A stretch of 14,972 bases of DNA from Desulfovibrio sp. UBA4079 (GTDB lineage Bacteria > Desulfobacterota > Desulfovibrionia > Desulfovibrionales > Desulfovibrionaceae), in NCBI GenBank assembly GCA_002382645.1, contig DFYP01000051.1, positions 503 to 15,474 on the forward strand. The letters run 5' to 3'. A program made the translations under genes and the position numbers. The notes beneath the pieces were generated by a model. It saw nothing but the letters and a program-made list of their open reading frames with translations. It did not search any database and was not told the DNA's origin. Position 1 is the first letter of the stretch. Each line of letters begins with the position of its first letter. Positions 6,131 to 13,286 of the stretch are shown in pieces.

Positions 6131-6895
6131 ATGAGCAAGCGCCTGAAATCCCTCTCCGACCTGAAGGACCTGAACCTCGCCCCTGCCGAGGACAAGCCCG
6201 TGCCCATCACCGCGCGCTCGGTGAAGGCCGCGCTCAAGGCCGGCAGGTCCGTCCAGACCGCAGCCCCGGCCAAGGCGCCGGAACCCCTGCCCCGGCCCGA
6301 ACCGGAGGGCGAGGAGGAGGACCTGTTCCAGAACGCCATGCAGGGCGTGGACCGGATGCACGAGGAGGCCGGCCGCCAGGTGGCCACTCGGCCCGTTCCT
6401 GCGGAGCCCCCTGCCCCCGCGAACCGCGAGGAGGAGGCCCTGGCCCGGTTCCTGCGCGGGGACATCGACTTCGAGCTGGAGTTCAGCGAGGAGTACATGC
6501 ACGGGTTCGTGCGCGGCCTGGACCTGAAGACCTTCCAGCTGCTCAAGAACGGCAAGCTCTCCAGCGAGGCCCACCTGGACCTGCACGGGCTCAACACCGA
6601 ACAGGCCTACGACAGCCTGCTCTTCTTCCTGCGCGAGAGCTATCTCCAGGGGCGGCGCTGCGTGCTCCTGGTCACGGGCCGGGGCAAGAACTCCCCGGGC
6701 GGCCAGAGCGTGCTCAAGCAGGAAATCCAGACCTGGCTCACCCGCGAGCCCCTGCGCCGGGCCGTGCTGGCGTTCTGCACGGCGCAGCCCAAGGACGGAG
6801 GCGCGGGAGCCCTCTACGTGCTGCTGCGGAAATACAAGAAGGTCCAGGGCAAGGTGCGCTGGGACACCCTGACCCAGTGGGAGCCCGAGGCCTGA
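6131..6895 (+). CDS. Smr-domain protein
   Basis: 254-residue protein with a C-terminal Smr (small MutS-related) domain, a fold linked to DNA or RNA cleavage or nucleic-acid binding. The domain runs from about 147 to 235: LDLHGLNTEQA (149-159), VTGRGKNS (181-188), GGQSVLK, then VLAFCTAQP and GGAGALYVLLR (223-233). These are the standard conserved blocks, including the LDxHG and TGxG motifs thought to form the active site. Residues 1-100 are low-complexity and charged (Pro-, Ala- and Glu-rich), probably disordered. Residues 101-145 form a helical neck common in stand-alone Smr proteins. GGAG lies five bases before the ATG. The physiological substrate is unknown. It converges on cheW, with a long inverted repeat between them. 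Confidence 0.9.
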   Translation: MSKRLKSLSDLKDLNLAPAEDKPVPITARSVKAALKAGRSVQTAAPAKAPEPLPRPEPEGEEEDLFQNAMQGVDRMHEEAGRQVATRPVPAEPPAPANREEEALARFLRGDIDFELEFSEEYMHGFVRGLDLKTFQLLKNGKLSSEAHLDLHGLNTEQAYDSLLFFLRESYLQGRRCVLLVTGRGKNSPGGQSVLKQEIQTWLTREPLRRAVLAFCTAQPKDGGAGALYVLLRKYKKVQGKVRWDTLTQWEPEA

Positions 6896-7018
6896 CAGGC
6901 CGTTGAAAATCTCGCGATGGCCGCGTTGCAGCAAAAAACGCAAAGCCTCGCGTATTGGCGATACGCATCGGCCTTGCGTTTTTTTCGCGCCTTGCCCTCG
7001 CGGCTTTTGAACGGCCTG
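6896..7018. repeat. 123-bp imperfect inverted repeat, also likely bidirectional terminator
   Basis: The two halves are near mirror images. The outer arms are CAGGCCGTT (6896-6904) and AACGGCCTG (7010-7018). Inner arms pair AAAAAACGCAA with TTGCGTTTTTTT, and the apex is GCGTAT-TGGCG-ATACGC (6950-6966). It begins directly after the Smr stop codon and ends 21 bp before the cheW stop. The T7 run on the plus strand suits termination of the Smr transcript. No transposase frame or target duplication is visible. Its length exceeds a normal terminator, so a MITE-like or REP-like element is possible. Confidence 0.7.
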
Positions 7019-7039
7019 CGGGGCGGTCTTTTGGGCGGC

Positions 7040-7555
7040 CTACGCGGCCACTTCCTGGGGAGCCTTCTCGGGAGCGCCCGCGCCGCGCACCATGGCCAGC
7101 TCCTCGGCCGAGAAGATCCTGCCGATGTCCAGGATGATGATGAAGTTGTTGTCCTGGCGGCCCATGCCCCGGATGTATTCGGCGTTCACGGCCGCGCCCA
7201 TCTTGGGGGCGGCCTCGATGGCCTCGGGGGTCATCTCGAAGACCTCGCGCACCGAGTCCACCAGGGCGCCCATGACGGTCTGCTCGCCCTCGAAGTCGAT
7301 CTCCACGATGATGATGCAGGTATCCACCGTGTCCTCGCCCTTGCTCATGCCGAGCTTGAGGCGCATGTCCACCACGGGCACGGCGTGGCCGCGCAGGTTG
7401 ATGACCCCGCGCATGAACGGCGGGGTCCGGGGAATCCGGGTGATGGTGGTCAGTTCCAGGACCTCGCGCACCGTGCCGATGTCCAGGGCGAAGATTTCGC
7501 GGCCCAGGGTGAAGGTGAGAAACTGGTTGATGTCCTTGGCGGTCTTCTCGTCCAT
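7040..7555 (-). CDS. cheW: CheW-like chemotaxis coupling protein
   Basis: 171-residue protein that is essentially one CheW domain, the adaptor linking methyl-accepting receptors to the CheA kinase under the inner membrane. Family features are QFLTFTLGREIFALDIGTVREV (roughly residues 11-32), the conserved RIPRTPPFMRGVINLRG block (40-56), PVVDMRLKLG (60-69) and the closing FIIILDIGRIFS. A short Ala/Pro/Glu tail ends the protein. The start is fixed by GAGGAGG four bases upstream. No cheA, receptor or other che gene is next to it, so it is an orphan copy and could serve a receptor array encoded elsewhere. A consensus -10 lies about 95 bp upstream. CheV is excluded because no receiver domain follows. 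Confidence 0.93.
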   Translation of the reverse strand: MDEKTAKDINQFLTFTLGREIFALDIGTVREVLELTTITRIPRTPPFMRGVINLRGHAVPVVDMRLKLGMSKGEDTVDTCIIIVEIDFEGEQTVMGALVDSVREVFEMTPEAIEAAPKMGAAVNAEYIRGMGRQDNNFIIILDIGRIFSAEELAMVRGAGAPEKAPQEVAA

Positions 7556-7650
7556 GGTTCCTCCTCGGCTGCGGCCCGAATGACCTTCTGGGACGCTGGC
7601 ATGATGGAGGTTGCCCCGCGAACCGGCCCCTGTCAATGAGAAGGGGGCAG

Positions 7651-7680
7651 ATTATAACCCGGCCGGCCCCGGATACGCGG
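7651..7680 (-). promoter_or_regulatory. Promoter candidate for cheW
   Basis: TATAAT (7656-7651, minus strand) is a perfect -10. The -35 region (about CCGCGT at 7680-7675) is poor. It would give a leader of roughly 90 bases before cheW. It sits beside the divergent tRNA-Pro promoter. I saw no FliA (sigma-28) or sigma-54 pattern here. Confidence 0.4.
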
Positions 7681-7709
7681 TTGACAATCCCCGGGCCGAC
7701 GGGTATCAA
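7681..7709 (+). promoter_or_regulatory. Promoter of tRNA-Pro
   Basis: TTGACA at 7681-7686 is a perfect -35, followed after 17 bases by TATCAA at 7704-7709. Initiation near 7716 would leave a short 5' leader before the tRNA at 7726. Confidence 0.7.
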
Positions 7710-7725
7710 GCTTCCCTCGCAACGT

Positions 7726-7802
<77 letters not shown>

Positions 7803-7815
7803 CGATGCGACAATG

Positions 7816-7846
7816 AAAACGGCAGGCGACCACCTGCCGTTTTTTT
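7816..7846 (+). terminator. Rho-independent terminator of tRNA-Pro
   Basis: ACGGCAGG (7819-7826) pairs with CCTGCCGT (7833-7840) around a six-base loop, extended by an A run and T run on either side. T7 follows (7840-7846). It lies 13 bases beyond the tRNA 3' end. Confidence 0.92.
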
Positions 7847-7860
7847 GCGTCCTGCGCGGA

Positions 7861-7888
7861 TTGTTATTATGCACGATTTGTCATAAAA
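7861..7888 (+). promoter_or_regulatory. AT-rich promoter/operator region of the ModE-type gene
   Basis: TATTATG (7865-7871) and CATAAAA (7882-7888) form an imperfect dyad (six of seven match) with a 10-base spacer. TTGTTA (7861-7866) and CATAAA (7882-7887) could serve as -35 and -10, although the spacer is only 15. The dyad over a promoter suggests autoregulation; it does not match the E. coli ModE box. Confidence 0.35.
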
Positions 7889-7912
7889 GAACGCAAACGC
7901 CGTGAGGACCCC

Positions 7913-8311
7913 ATGAGCGAAACCATTCCCACCATCCGTCTGCATCTCTGGCTGGACACCGAGGACGGCGTGTTCTTCGGCTCGGGCCGGGCCCAACTCC
8001 TGGAGGAGATCGAGCGCCACGGCTCGCTCAAGAGCGCGGCCGAGGCCATGGGCATCTCCTACCGGGCCGCCTGGGGCAAACTCAAGCAGACCGAGACCGT
8101 GCTCGGCGTGCGCCTGGTGCAGACCCGGGGCAGCAACAAGTCCGGCTTCGAACTCACCGAGGACGGCCGGATGCTCAAGGACCTCTTCCGCCGCTGGTTC
8201 GACGCCGTGGAGGCCGCGGCCCTGGAAAAGGCCCGGGACATCTTCCCCTGGCCCGCCCAGGCCTTCCGCGACCGCAAGGCCGGCTCGGAAGGCGCGGGCG
8301 GCTCGGCCTGA
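7913..8311 (+). CDS. ModE-type winged-helix DNA-binding protein lacking a molybdate domain
   Basis: 132-residue protein similar to the N-terminal LysR-like winged helix-turn-helix of ModE, the molybdate-responsive regulator. The recognition region is LLEEIERHGSLKSAAEAMGI and SYRAAWGKLKQTE (29-61), followed by the wing ...RLVQTRGSNKSGFELTEDG (67-85) and a dimerisation helix. E. coli ModE continues with two molybdate-binding (TOBE-like) domains; here the protein ends with a short Gly/Ala/Ser tail, so it cannot bind molybdate in the known way. Such truncated forms are common and are usually annotated as LysR or ModE family regulators. The start has GAGGA upstream. No mod transport or molybdopterin genes are next to it, so the regulon is unknown. 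Confidence 0.88.
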   Translation: MSETIPTIRLHLWLDTEDGVFFGSGRAQLLEEIERHGSLKSAAEAMGISYRAAWGKLKQTETVLGVRLVQTRGSNKSGFELTEDGRMLKDLFRRWFDAVEAAALEKARDIFPWPAQAFRDRKAGSEGAGGSA

Positions 8312-8332
8312 ACCCAACCCGTCCCTTTCCCC

Positions 8333-8369
8333 TTTGCACAGTCTCCTTCTTGGGGTAGACTGGTGCAAA
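8333..8369. promoter_or_regulatory. Inverted repeat overlapping a promoter before the exported protein gene
   Basis: TTTGCAC (8333-8339) and GTGCAAA (8363-8369) are perfect inverted copies, centres 30 bp apart. They flank a possible promoter, TTGCAC (8334-8339) and TAGACT (8356-8361), 16 apart. The left arm covers the -35 and the right arm lies at about the start point. The layout suits repression or looping by a dimeric regulator; the ModE-type protein just upstream is one candidate. Confidence 0.4.
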
Positions 8370-8394
8370 ACCCCAACATCATGGGAGGAACGGC

Positions 8395-8880
8395 ATGAAA
8401 CGGATTTTCGGCACCATCGTCCTGGCGGCCGTCCTGGCCCTGTGCGCCTCCGTGGCCCTGGCCGAGGGCTTCCCCAACCTGGTGGGCACCTGGAAAATGG
8501 ACGCCACCGAGGCCTTCAACAAGGAAACCACCACGAGCAGCTTCGGCGAGGCCAACTATTTCACGGGCTTCGTCTCGGTCTTCACCATCGACAAACAGGA
8601 AGGCCCCCTGTTCTCCGGCTCCATCGCCACGCCCAAGAAGACCGTGTCCCTGGCCGGGGTCATCGATCCCAACGGCATTTCGCTGTACATGGTGGACAAC
8701 CAGGGCATCTACATCTGCACCCTGATCCCCAAGGCCCCCAAGGACACCCCGTCGTCCAGCCTGGCCGACATGGGCAAGGTGACCCCCTCCCCGGCCTACG
8801 ACAAGATGATCGTGCGCTACCTGGCCCCGGGCGAGCCCAAAAAGATCGCGGGCATCGCCTCGTTCATGCGCAGCAAGTAG
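8395..8880 (+). CDS. Small exported protein of unknown function
   Basis: 161-residue protein with a clear signal peptide (MKRIFG, hydrophobic core to about residue 21, ALA-EG cleavage near 23), so it is periplasmic or secreted; there is no lipobox cysteine. The mature part begins FPNLVGTWKMD and alternates beta-type segments (FTGFVSVFTID, LFSGSIATP, VSLAGVI, ISLYMVD, IYICTLIP). The GTW near the mature N-terminus followed by beta strands recalls calycin or lipocalin-like barrels, but this is only a resemblance. The C-terminal third is Pro- and Lys-rich. GGAGGA is well placed before the ATG. It is monocistronic by appearance: a dyad-bearing promoter precedes it and an intrinsic terminator follows. 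Confidence 0.85.
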   Translation: MKRIFGTIVLAAVLALCASVALAEGFPNLVGTWKMDATEAFNKETTTSSFGEANYFTGFVSVFTIDKQEGPLFSGSIATPKKTVSLAGVIDPNGISLYMVDNQGIYICTLIPKAPKDTPSSSLADMGKVTPSPAYDKMIVRYLAPGEPKKIAGIASFMRSK

Positions 8881-8902
8881 GACCCGGCCGAACGGACGCA
8901 AG

Positions 8903-8932
8903 CGGCGGCGGGCCTGGCCCGCCGCCTTTTTT
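8903..8932 (+). terminator. Rho-independent terminator
   Basis: GGCGGCGGGC (8904-8913) and GCCCGCCGCC (8917-8926) make a 10-bp GC stem with a CTG loop, followed by TTTTTT (8927-8932). It lies 22 bases after the stop of the exported-protein gene. Confidence 0.95.
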
Positions 8933-9043
8933 CGCGCCTCGAAACCGCCGCGACCCCAAGGTTCTGCCGGACGGTTCCGCTTCCGGAAAACCTTTGCTAT
9001 AGGTCGGGTCCGGCCTCCACGGCCGGGGACAGAGGAGGTCCGG

Positions 9044-10900
9044 ATGCAGCCCGACAAGCTCACCCTGAAACGGGTCCTGGAACAGAGCGTGGAGCTCCAC
9101 GCCGCCAATCCCGCCCTGTCCCTGGTGGACGGCCCGATGCAGACCTACGCCCAGCTCGGCGAACAGGTCCAGGCCGTGGCCGCCCTGCTCCTGGAGCACG
9201 GACTGGAGGCCGGGGACCGCGTGGCCATCCTCTCCGAGAACATGCCCCAGTGGGGCGCGGCCTACTTCGCCATCGCCCGGATCGGGGCCGTGGCCGTGCC
9301 CATCCTGCCGGACTTCCATCAGAGCGCCGTGCACCACATCCTGCGCCACGCCGAATGCGCGGCCGTGTTCGTCTCCAGCCGCCTGGCCTGCCGCCTGGAC
9401 GACGGCGAGTTCGAGGTCCTGCGGGTGCGCTTCTGCCTGGACGACCTCTCGGTGCTCGACGGCGACGGCCAGAAGCCCCATCGCCGGGGCCTGGTCCAGC
9501 GCGCGGCCAAGGAGATCCACCGCCTGCGCGAGGCCGTGCACCAACGCGCCGGACGCGAGGAGCCCGAAACCGCCGAGGAGCCCGAGGCCGCCGAGGCCGG
9601 GGGCAAGGCCTCGGACCGGCTGCGCAAGGTCCTGGAGGCGGGCAAGAAGGAGCTGGGCAAACTCAAGGACGCGGCCCGGCGCGCCGCCCACCGGGGCCAG
9701 AACGAGCCGGACGGGGACGACGGGCCGGACGAGGACGACCTGGCCGCGATCATCTACACCTCGGGCACCACGGGCAGTTCCAAGGGGGTCATGCTGACCC
9801 ACAGGAACATCGTGTCCAACGCCGTGGGCGCGGCCAACATCGCCCAGATCGGGCAGCAGGACCGCCTGCTCTCCATCCTGCCCCTGTCGCACACCTACGA
9901 ATGCACCCTGGGCCTGGTCCTGCCCGTGATCATGGGCGCGGCCGTGTACTACCTGTCCAAGCCGCCGACCCCGACCATCCTCCTGCCCGCCCTGCAGAAG
10001 GTCCGGCCCACGTTCGTCCTGAGCGTGCCCCTGGTGATGGAGAAGATCTACCGCAACAAGATTCTCCCTGCCCTGACCAAAAACCTGGCCCTGCGCACCC
10101 TGCTCAAGCTGGGCCCGGTGCGCCGCAAGCTCTACCAGGCCGCGGGCAAAAAACTCCTGGAGACCTTCGGCGGGGCCCTGCGCTGCCTGTGCATCGGCGG
10201 GGCGGCCCTGGCCCCGGAGGTGGAATCCTTCCTGCGCGAGGCCGGGTTCCCGTTCAGCGTGGGCTACGGCCTCACCGAATGCTCGCCCCTGGTCTCCGGA
10301 ATCATGCCCGAGGGCACGCGCCTGCGCTCCTGCGGCCCGGCCCTGCCCGGCACCGAGATCCGCATCGCCTCCCCGGCCCCCCAGACCCCGGGGGAAATCC
10401 AGGTGCGCGGCCCCAACGTCATGCTCGGCTACTACAAGGCCCAGGCCCTCACCGAGGAGACCTTCACCCCGGACGGCTGGCTGCGCACCGGCGACCTGGG
10501 CGTGCTCTCGGCCGACGGCTACCTGACCATCCGCGGCCGGCTCAAAAACGTCATCGTGGGCCCCAGCGGCGAGAACATCTACCCCGAGGAGATCGAAACC
10601 GTGCTGGGCCAGTGGCCGCACGTGCTGGAGTCCCTGGTCTTCGAGCAGGGCGGCAAGCTCACGGCCCGGGTGCACCTGGACTACGACCTGCTGGACGCCC
10701 GCTTCGGGGTCCTCGGCCTCACCGAGGCCGAGGCCCGGAAGCGCATCGCCGAGGTCCTGGAGGAGCTGCGCCGGAACGCCAACAGCCAGGTCTCCTCGTT
10801 CTGTAAGCTGCAACGCATCATCGAGCAGCCCGAGCCCTTCGAGAAGACCCCGACCCAGAAGATCAAGCGCTATCTCTACGTGGATTCCCCGTCGCGCTGA
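9044..10900 (+). CDS. fadD: Long-chain acyl-CoA synthetase (AMP-forming)
   Basis: 618-residue ANL-superfamily enzyme that activates fatty acids with ATP to acyl-adenylates and then acyl-CoA. Motifs in order: the P-loop YTSGTTGSSKG (238-248), a Gly-rich IGGAALAPEV region, YGLTE (408-412), GWLRTGDLG (478-486), the hinge IRGRLKNVI (496-504), and PTQKIKR with the probable catalytic Lys606. Between about 143 and 230 lies a highly charged Ala/Glu/Arg/Lys segment, probably helical, larger than I expect at this place in FadD. AGGAGGT is four bases before the ATG. A weak promoter may lie at 8998-9003 (TATAGG). It ends one base from the convergent regulator gene. The fatty-acid CoA ligase class is firm; chain-length preference is not readable, so the symbol is by class. 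Confidence 0.9.
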   Translation: MQPDKLTLKRVLEQSVELHAANPALSLVDGPMQTYAQLGEQVQAVAALLLEHGLEAGDRVAILSENMPQWGAAYFAIARIGAVAVPILPDFHQSAVHHILRHAECAAVFVSSRLACRLDDGEFEVLRVRFCLDDLSVLDGDGQKPHRRGLVQRAAKEIHRLREAVHQRAGREEPETAEEPEAAEAGGKASDRLRKVLEAGKKELGKLKDAARRAAHRGQNEPDGDDGPDEDDLAAIIYTSGTTGSSKGVMLTHRNIVSNAVGAANIAQIGQQDRLLSILPLSHTYECTLGLVLPVIMGAAVYYLSKPPTPTILLPALQKVRPTFVLSVPLVMEKIYRNKILPALTKNLALRTLLKLGPVRRKLYQAAGKKLLETFGGALRCLCIGGAALAPEVESFLREAGFPFSVGYGLTECSPLVSGIMPEGTRLRSCGPALPGTEIRIASPAPQTPGEIQVRGPNVMLGYYKAQALTEETFTPDGWLRTGDLGVLSADGYLTIRGRLKNVIVGPSGENIYPEEIETVLGQWPHVLESLVFEQGGKLTARVHLDYDLLDARFGVLGLTEAEARKRIAEVLEELRRNANSQVSSFCKLQRIIEQPEPFEKTPTQKIKRYLYVDSPSR

Positions 10901-10901
10901 G

Positions 10902-13037
10902 TCAGTGGGCCCCGTCCAGGCGCGCCTCGGCCTCGGCCTCGGACAGGGGCTTGGCAAAGAGGTAGCCCTGGCCGTATTCGCATTTCAGGGCGGCGAGCAT
11001 GTCCCGCTGCCGCTCGGTCTCGATGCCCTCGGCCACCACGGAAAGCCCCAGGTTGTGGGCCAGCCCGATGATGCTCCGCACGATCTCCAGGTTCTCCGGA
11101 GCCGTTTCCAGGGCCCGCACAAAGGACAGGTCGATCTTCAGATCGTCCAGCGGGAACTTCTGGAGATAACCCAACGAGGAATAGCCCGTGCCGAAGTCGT
11201 CCACGCTGAAGCGGATGCCGTCCTGGCGCATGCGCTGGAGCTTCTGCACGGAGTTGCCCGGGCTGGCCATGATGGCCGTCTCGGTGATCTCCAGCTTGAG
11301 CCGCGCCGGGTCCAGGCCCGTGTCCCCGACCACCCGCAGCACGTCCTCGGACAGCCCGGACTTGGCGAACTGCCGGCCCGAGACGTTCACCGACAGGCTC
11401 AGGTCCCGGGCCCCGCGGTAGACGTTCTGCCAGCGGCTCATGACCGTGCAGGCCTGGTCCAGGACCCACTGCCCCAGGTCCAGGATCATGCCGGTCTCCT
11501 CGGCCACGGGGATGAACTCGCCCGGGGAGACCAGGCCGCGCTTGGGATGGGCCCAGCGCACCAGGGTCTCGAAGCCGGCGAGCCGCCCGTCCCGCAACGA
11601 GACGATGGGCTGGTAGACCAGGAAGAACTGCCCGCGCCGCAGGGCCCGGCGCAGGTCGTTCTCCAGGCGCAGGGCATCCAGGGTCTCGGCCAGCATGCGC
11701 TCGTTGAACATGTGGAAGCGGTTGCGGCCGGATTCCTTGGCCTTGTACATGGCGATGTTGGCGTGGCGGATGAGCTCATCGGCGTTGCCCGCGCCGTCGG
11801 CGGTGAGCGCCAGGCCCAGGCTGGCCGAGGTGATCAGCTCGTGGCCGTCCACCAGAAAGGGCTTGCGCATGGCGTCGCGCACCCGTTTGACGATCTGGAT
11901 GGCCTCGCGCGGCGACTCCACCTGCTCCAGGAGCAGGAGGAACTCGTCCCCGCCGAAGCGGGCCACCAGGTCCATGCCGCGCACACAATGCAGCAGCCGC
12001 TGGCTCACCTCGGCCAGGAGCAGGTCGCCCCGGGCGTGGCCCAGGCTGTCGTTGACCGCCTTGAACCGGTCCAGGTCCAGGAAGATGAGCCCCACCAGGC
12101 CGCCCTTGCCGCGCTTGATCCGCTCCAGGGCCAGGGAGGCGCGGTCCAGCAGCAGGGTGCGGTTGGCCAGGCCGGTGAGCGGATCGTGCAGGGCCATGTG
12201 CCGGAGCTGGAGTTCGGCCTCCTTGCGAGCCGTGATGTCGCGCAAAGACAGGCGCCAGCCCAGGGACCGGCCCTGTTCCTGGCCGGGCACCTCGCGGCGC
12301 ACCAGGTTGATCCAGCGCTGCTCCCCGCTCTGGTGCCGGATGCGGAAGTCCAGGGTCTCGCCCTGGGCACAACGCAGGAACCGGCTGACCATCTTGCGGT
12401 CCCCGGGCTCCACCAGGTTCTCCAGAAAGGCCGGATCGTCCTGAAAGGCCTGGGGCGGGAAGCCGGAGATGCGCTCGCAGGACGGGCTCACGTACAGGAC
12501 GCGCCCCTCGGAGTCGATCCAGGACTCCCAGTCGTAGTTGTAGTCGGCCACGGTGCGGTAGCGCATCTCCGAGGCCTCCAGGGCGGCCTTGGAGGCCTGG
12601 AGGTCATCCACGGTCCGGGACAGGCGCGTGGAGGCCTCCTGCAGGGCCCGGCGCTGGCGGTGCAGCTCCACGAAGACCCGCACCTTGCAGCGCAAAACCT
12701 CGGCGTCCACGGGCTTGAACAGATAGTCCACGCCGCCCAGCTCGTAGCCCCGGAACACGTGCCCGGACTCCCGGGTCATGGCCGTGACGAAGATGATCGG
12801 GATGTGCCGGGTGGCCGGGTCGTCGCGCAGGGCTCCGGCCACCTGGAAACCGTCCATGTCCGGCATCATGATGTCCAGAAGGATCAGGGCCAGATCGCGG
12901 CCGCGGGCCGCCTTGAGGGCCTCGGGCCCGGACCGGGCCGTGAGGACGTCCAGGCCGAAGGACTTGAGCATGCCCTGGATCAGGCGCAGGTTGACGCGCT
13001 CGTCGTCCACGACGAGGATGGCGGTTTTATTGGACAT
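10902..13037 (-). CDS. REC-PAS-GGDEF-EAL response regulator (c-di-GMP turnover)
   Basis: 711-residue cytoplasmic signalling protein. Domains: receiver 5-125 (D11-D12, phosphoacceptor D55, T85, K108), a helical linker 125-157, PAS about 158-275, GGDEF about 278-445, EAL about 455-705. The cyclase signature GGDEF (362-366) is intact, and RGMD (353-356), five residues before it, is an inhibitory I-site. The phosphodiesterase domain reads ETL at 490-492 in place of EAL, but retains the other catalytic residues: Asn551 (NVS), Glu583 (EITE), Asp613-Asp614 (DDFGTGYSS), Lys634 (LKID), Glu670 (AEGIET) and Gln690. It could therefore both make and break c-di-GMP under control of phosphorylation and a PAS ligand. 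GGAGA precedes the ATG. Upstream is a sigma-54 type promoter. No kinase gene is adjacent. Confidence 0.95.
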   Translation of the reverse strand: MSNKTAILVVDDERVNLRLIQGMLKSFGLDVLTARSGPEALKAARGRDLALILLDIMMPDMDGFQVAGALRDDPATRHIPIIFVTAMTRESGHVFRGYELGGVDYLFKPVDAEVLRCKVRVFVELHRQRRALQEASTRLSRTVDDLQASKAALEASEMRYRTVADYNYDWESWIDSEGRVLYVSPSCERISGFPPQAFQDDPAFLENLVEPGDRKMVSRFLRCAQGETLDFRIRHQSGEQRWINLVRREVPGQEQGRSLGWRLSLRDITARKEAELQLRHMALHDPLTGLANRTLLLDRASLALERIKRGKGGLVGLIFLDLDRFKAVNDSLGHARGDLLLAEVSQRLLHCVRGMDLVARFGGDEFLLLLEQVESPREAIQIVKRVRDAMRKPFLVDGHELITSASLGLALTADGAGNADELIRHANIAMYKAKESGRNRFHMFNERMLAETLDALRLENDLRRALRRGQFFLVYQPIVSLRDGRLAGFETLVRWAHPKRGLVSPGEFIPVAEETGMILDLGQWVLDQACTVMSRWQNVYRGARDLSLSVNVSGRQFAKSGLSEDVLRVVGDTGLDPARLKLEITETAIMASPGNSVQKLQRMRQDGIRFSVDDFGTGYSSLGYLQKFPLDDLKIDLSFVRALETAPENLEIVRSIIGLAHNLGLSVVAEGIETERQRDMLAALKCEYGQGYLFAKPLSEAEAEARLDGAH

Positions 13038-13138
13038 TCGGCTGTCTCCAGGACCCCGGGGAGAGGGCTCATCCTATTCCCTACACCCGCGGTCGGGACC
13101 AGGACATGATTTTTCCCATCCGCAGTGCTGGAACGGCG

Positions 13139-13160
13139 AAAGGGGCCCGAAGGCCCCTTT
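13139..13160 (-). terminator. UUCG-capped hairpin in the regulator gene leader
   Basis: AAAGGGGCC and GGCCCCTTT form a perfect 9-bp stem. On the minus strand the loop is TTCG, an unusually stable tetraloop, and A and T tracts flank the GC core, as in bidirectional terminators. The T tract is only three long before CG. It lies about 100 bp before the GGDEF-EAL start and downstream of the sigma-54 element, so it could attenuate that transcript or end a short RNA. Confidence 0.45.
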
Positions 13161-13202
13161 GCGTGGAGGTGGGAGGAACGCGTGGAGGAGTTGCCTGGAG
13201 AA

Positions 13203-13218
13203 AGCAGGACCCGTGCCA
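13203..13218 (-). promoter_or_regulatory. Sigma-54 (RpoN) promoter of the GGDEF-EAL gene
   Basis: On the minus strand TGGCACGGGTCCTGCT matches the -24/-12 consensus TGGCACG-N4-TTGCW at all defined positions except the first T of the -12 block. The GG and GC dinucleotides are at the correct distance. Transcription would begin near 13192 and give a leader of about 155 bases. Confidence 0.7.
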
Positions 13219-13286
13219 AGTCGCTGCCAGAGAAAAAGATCAATAAAATCAAAATGGTCCTTGCACACTCCCCCGGCGGTCCCGAG

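Noticed and set aside
7631..7636. A perfect TTGACA on the minus strand upstream of cheW.
   Set aside because: No acceptable -10 lies 16-18 bases downstream; the TATAAT at 7656-7651 is upstream of it, so the two do not form one promoter.
13165..13185. A GGTGGGAGGAACGCG stretch loosely resembling the T-box sequence near ileS.
   Set aside because: It lacks the conserved GGNACCGCG core, lies far from ileS, and shows no specifier or antiterminator arrangement.
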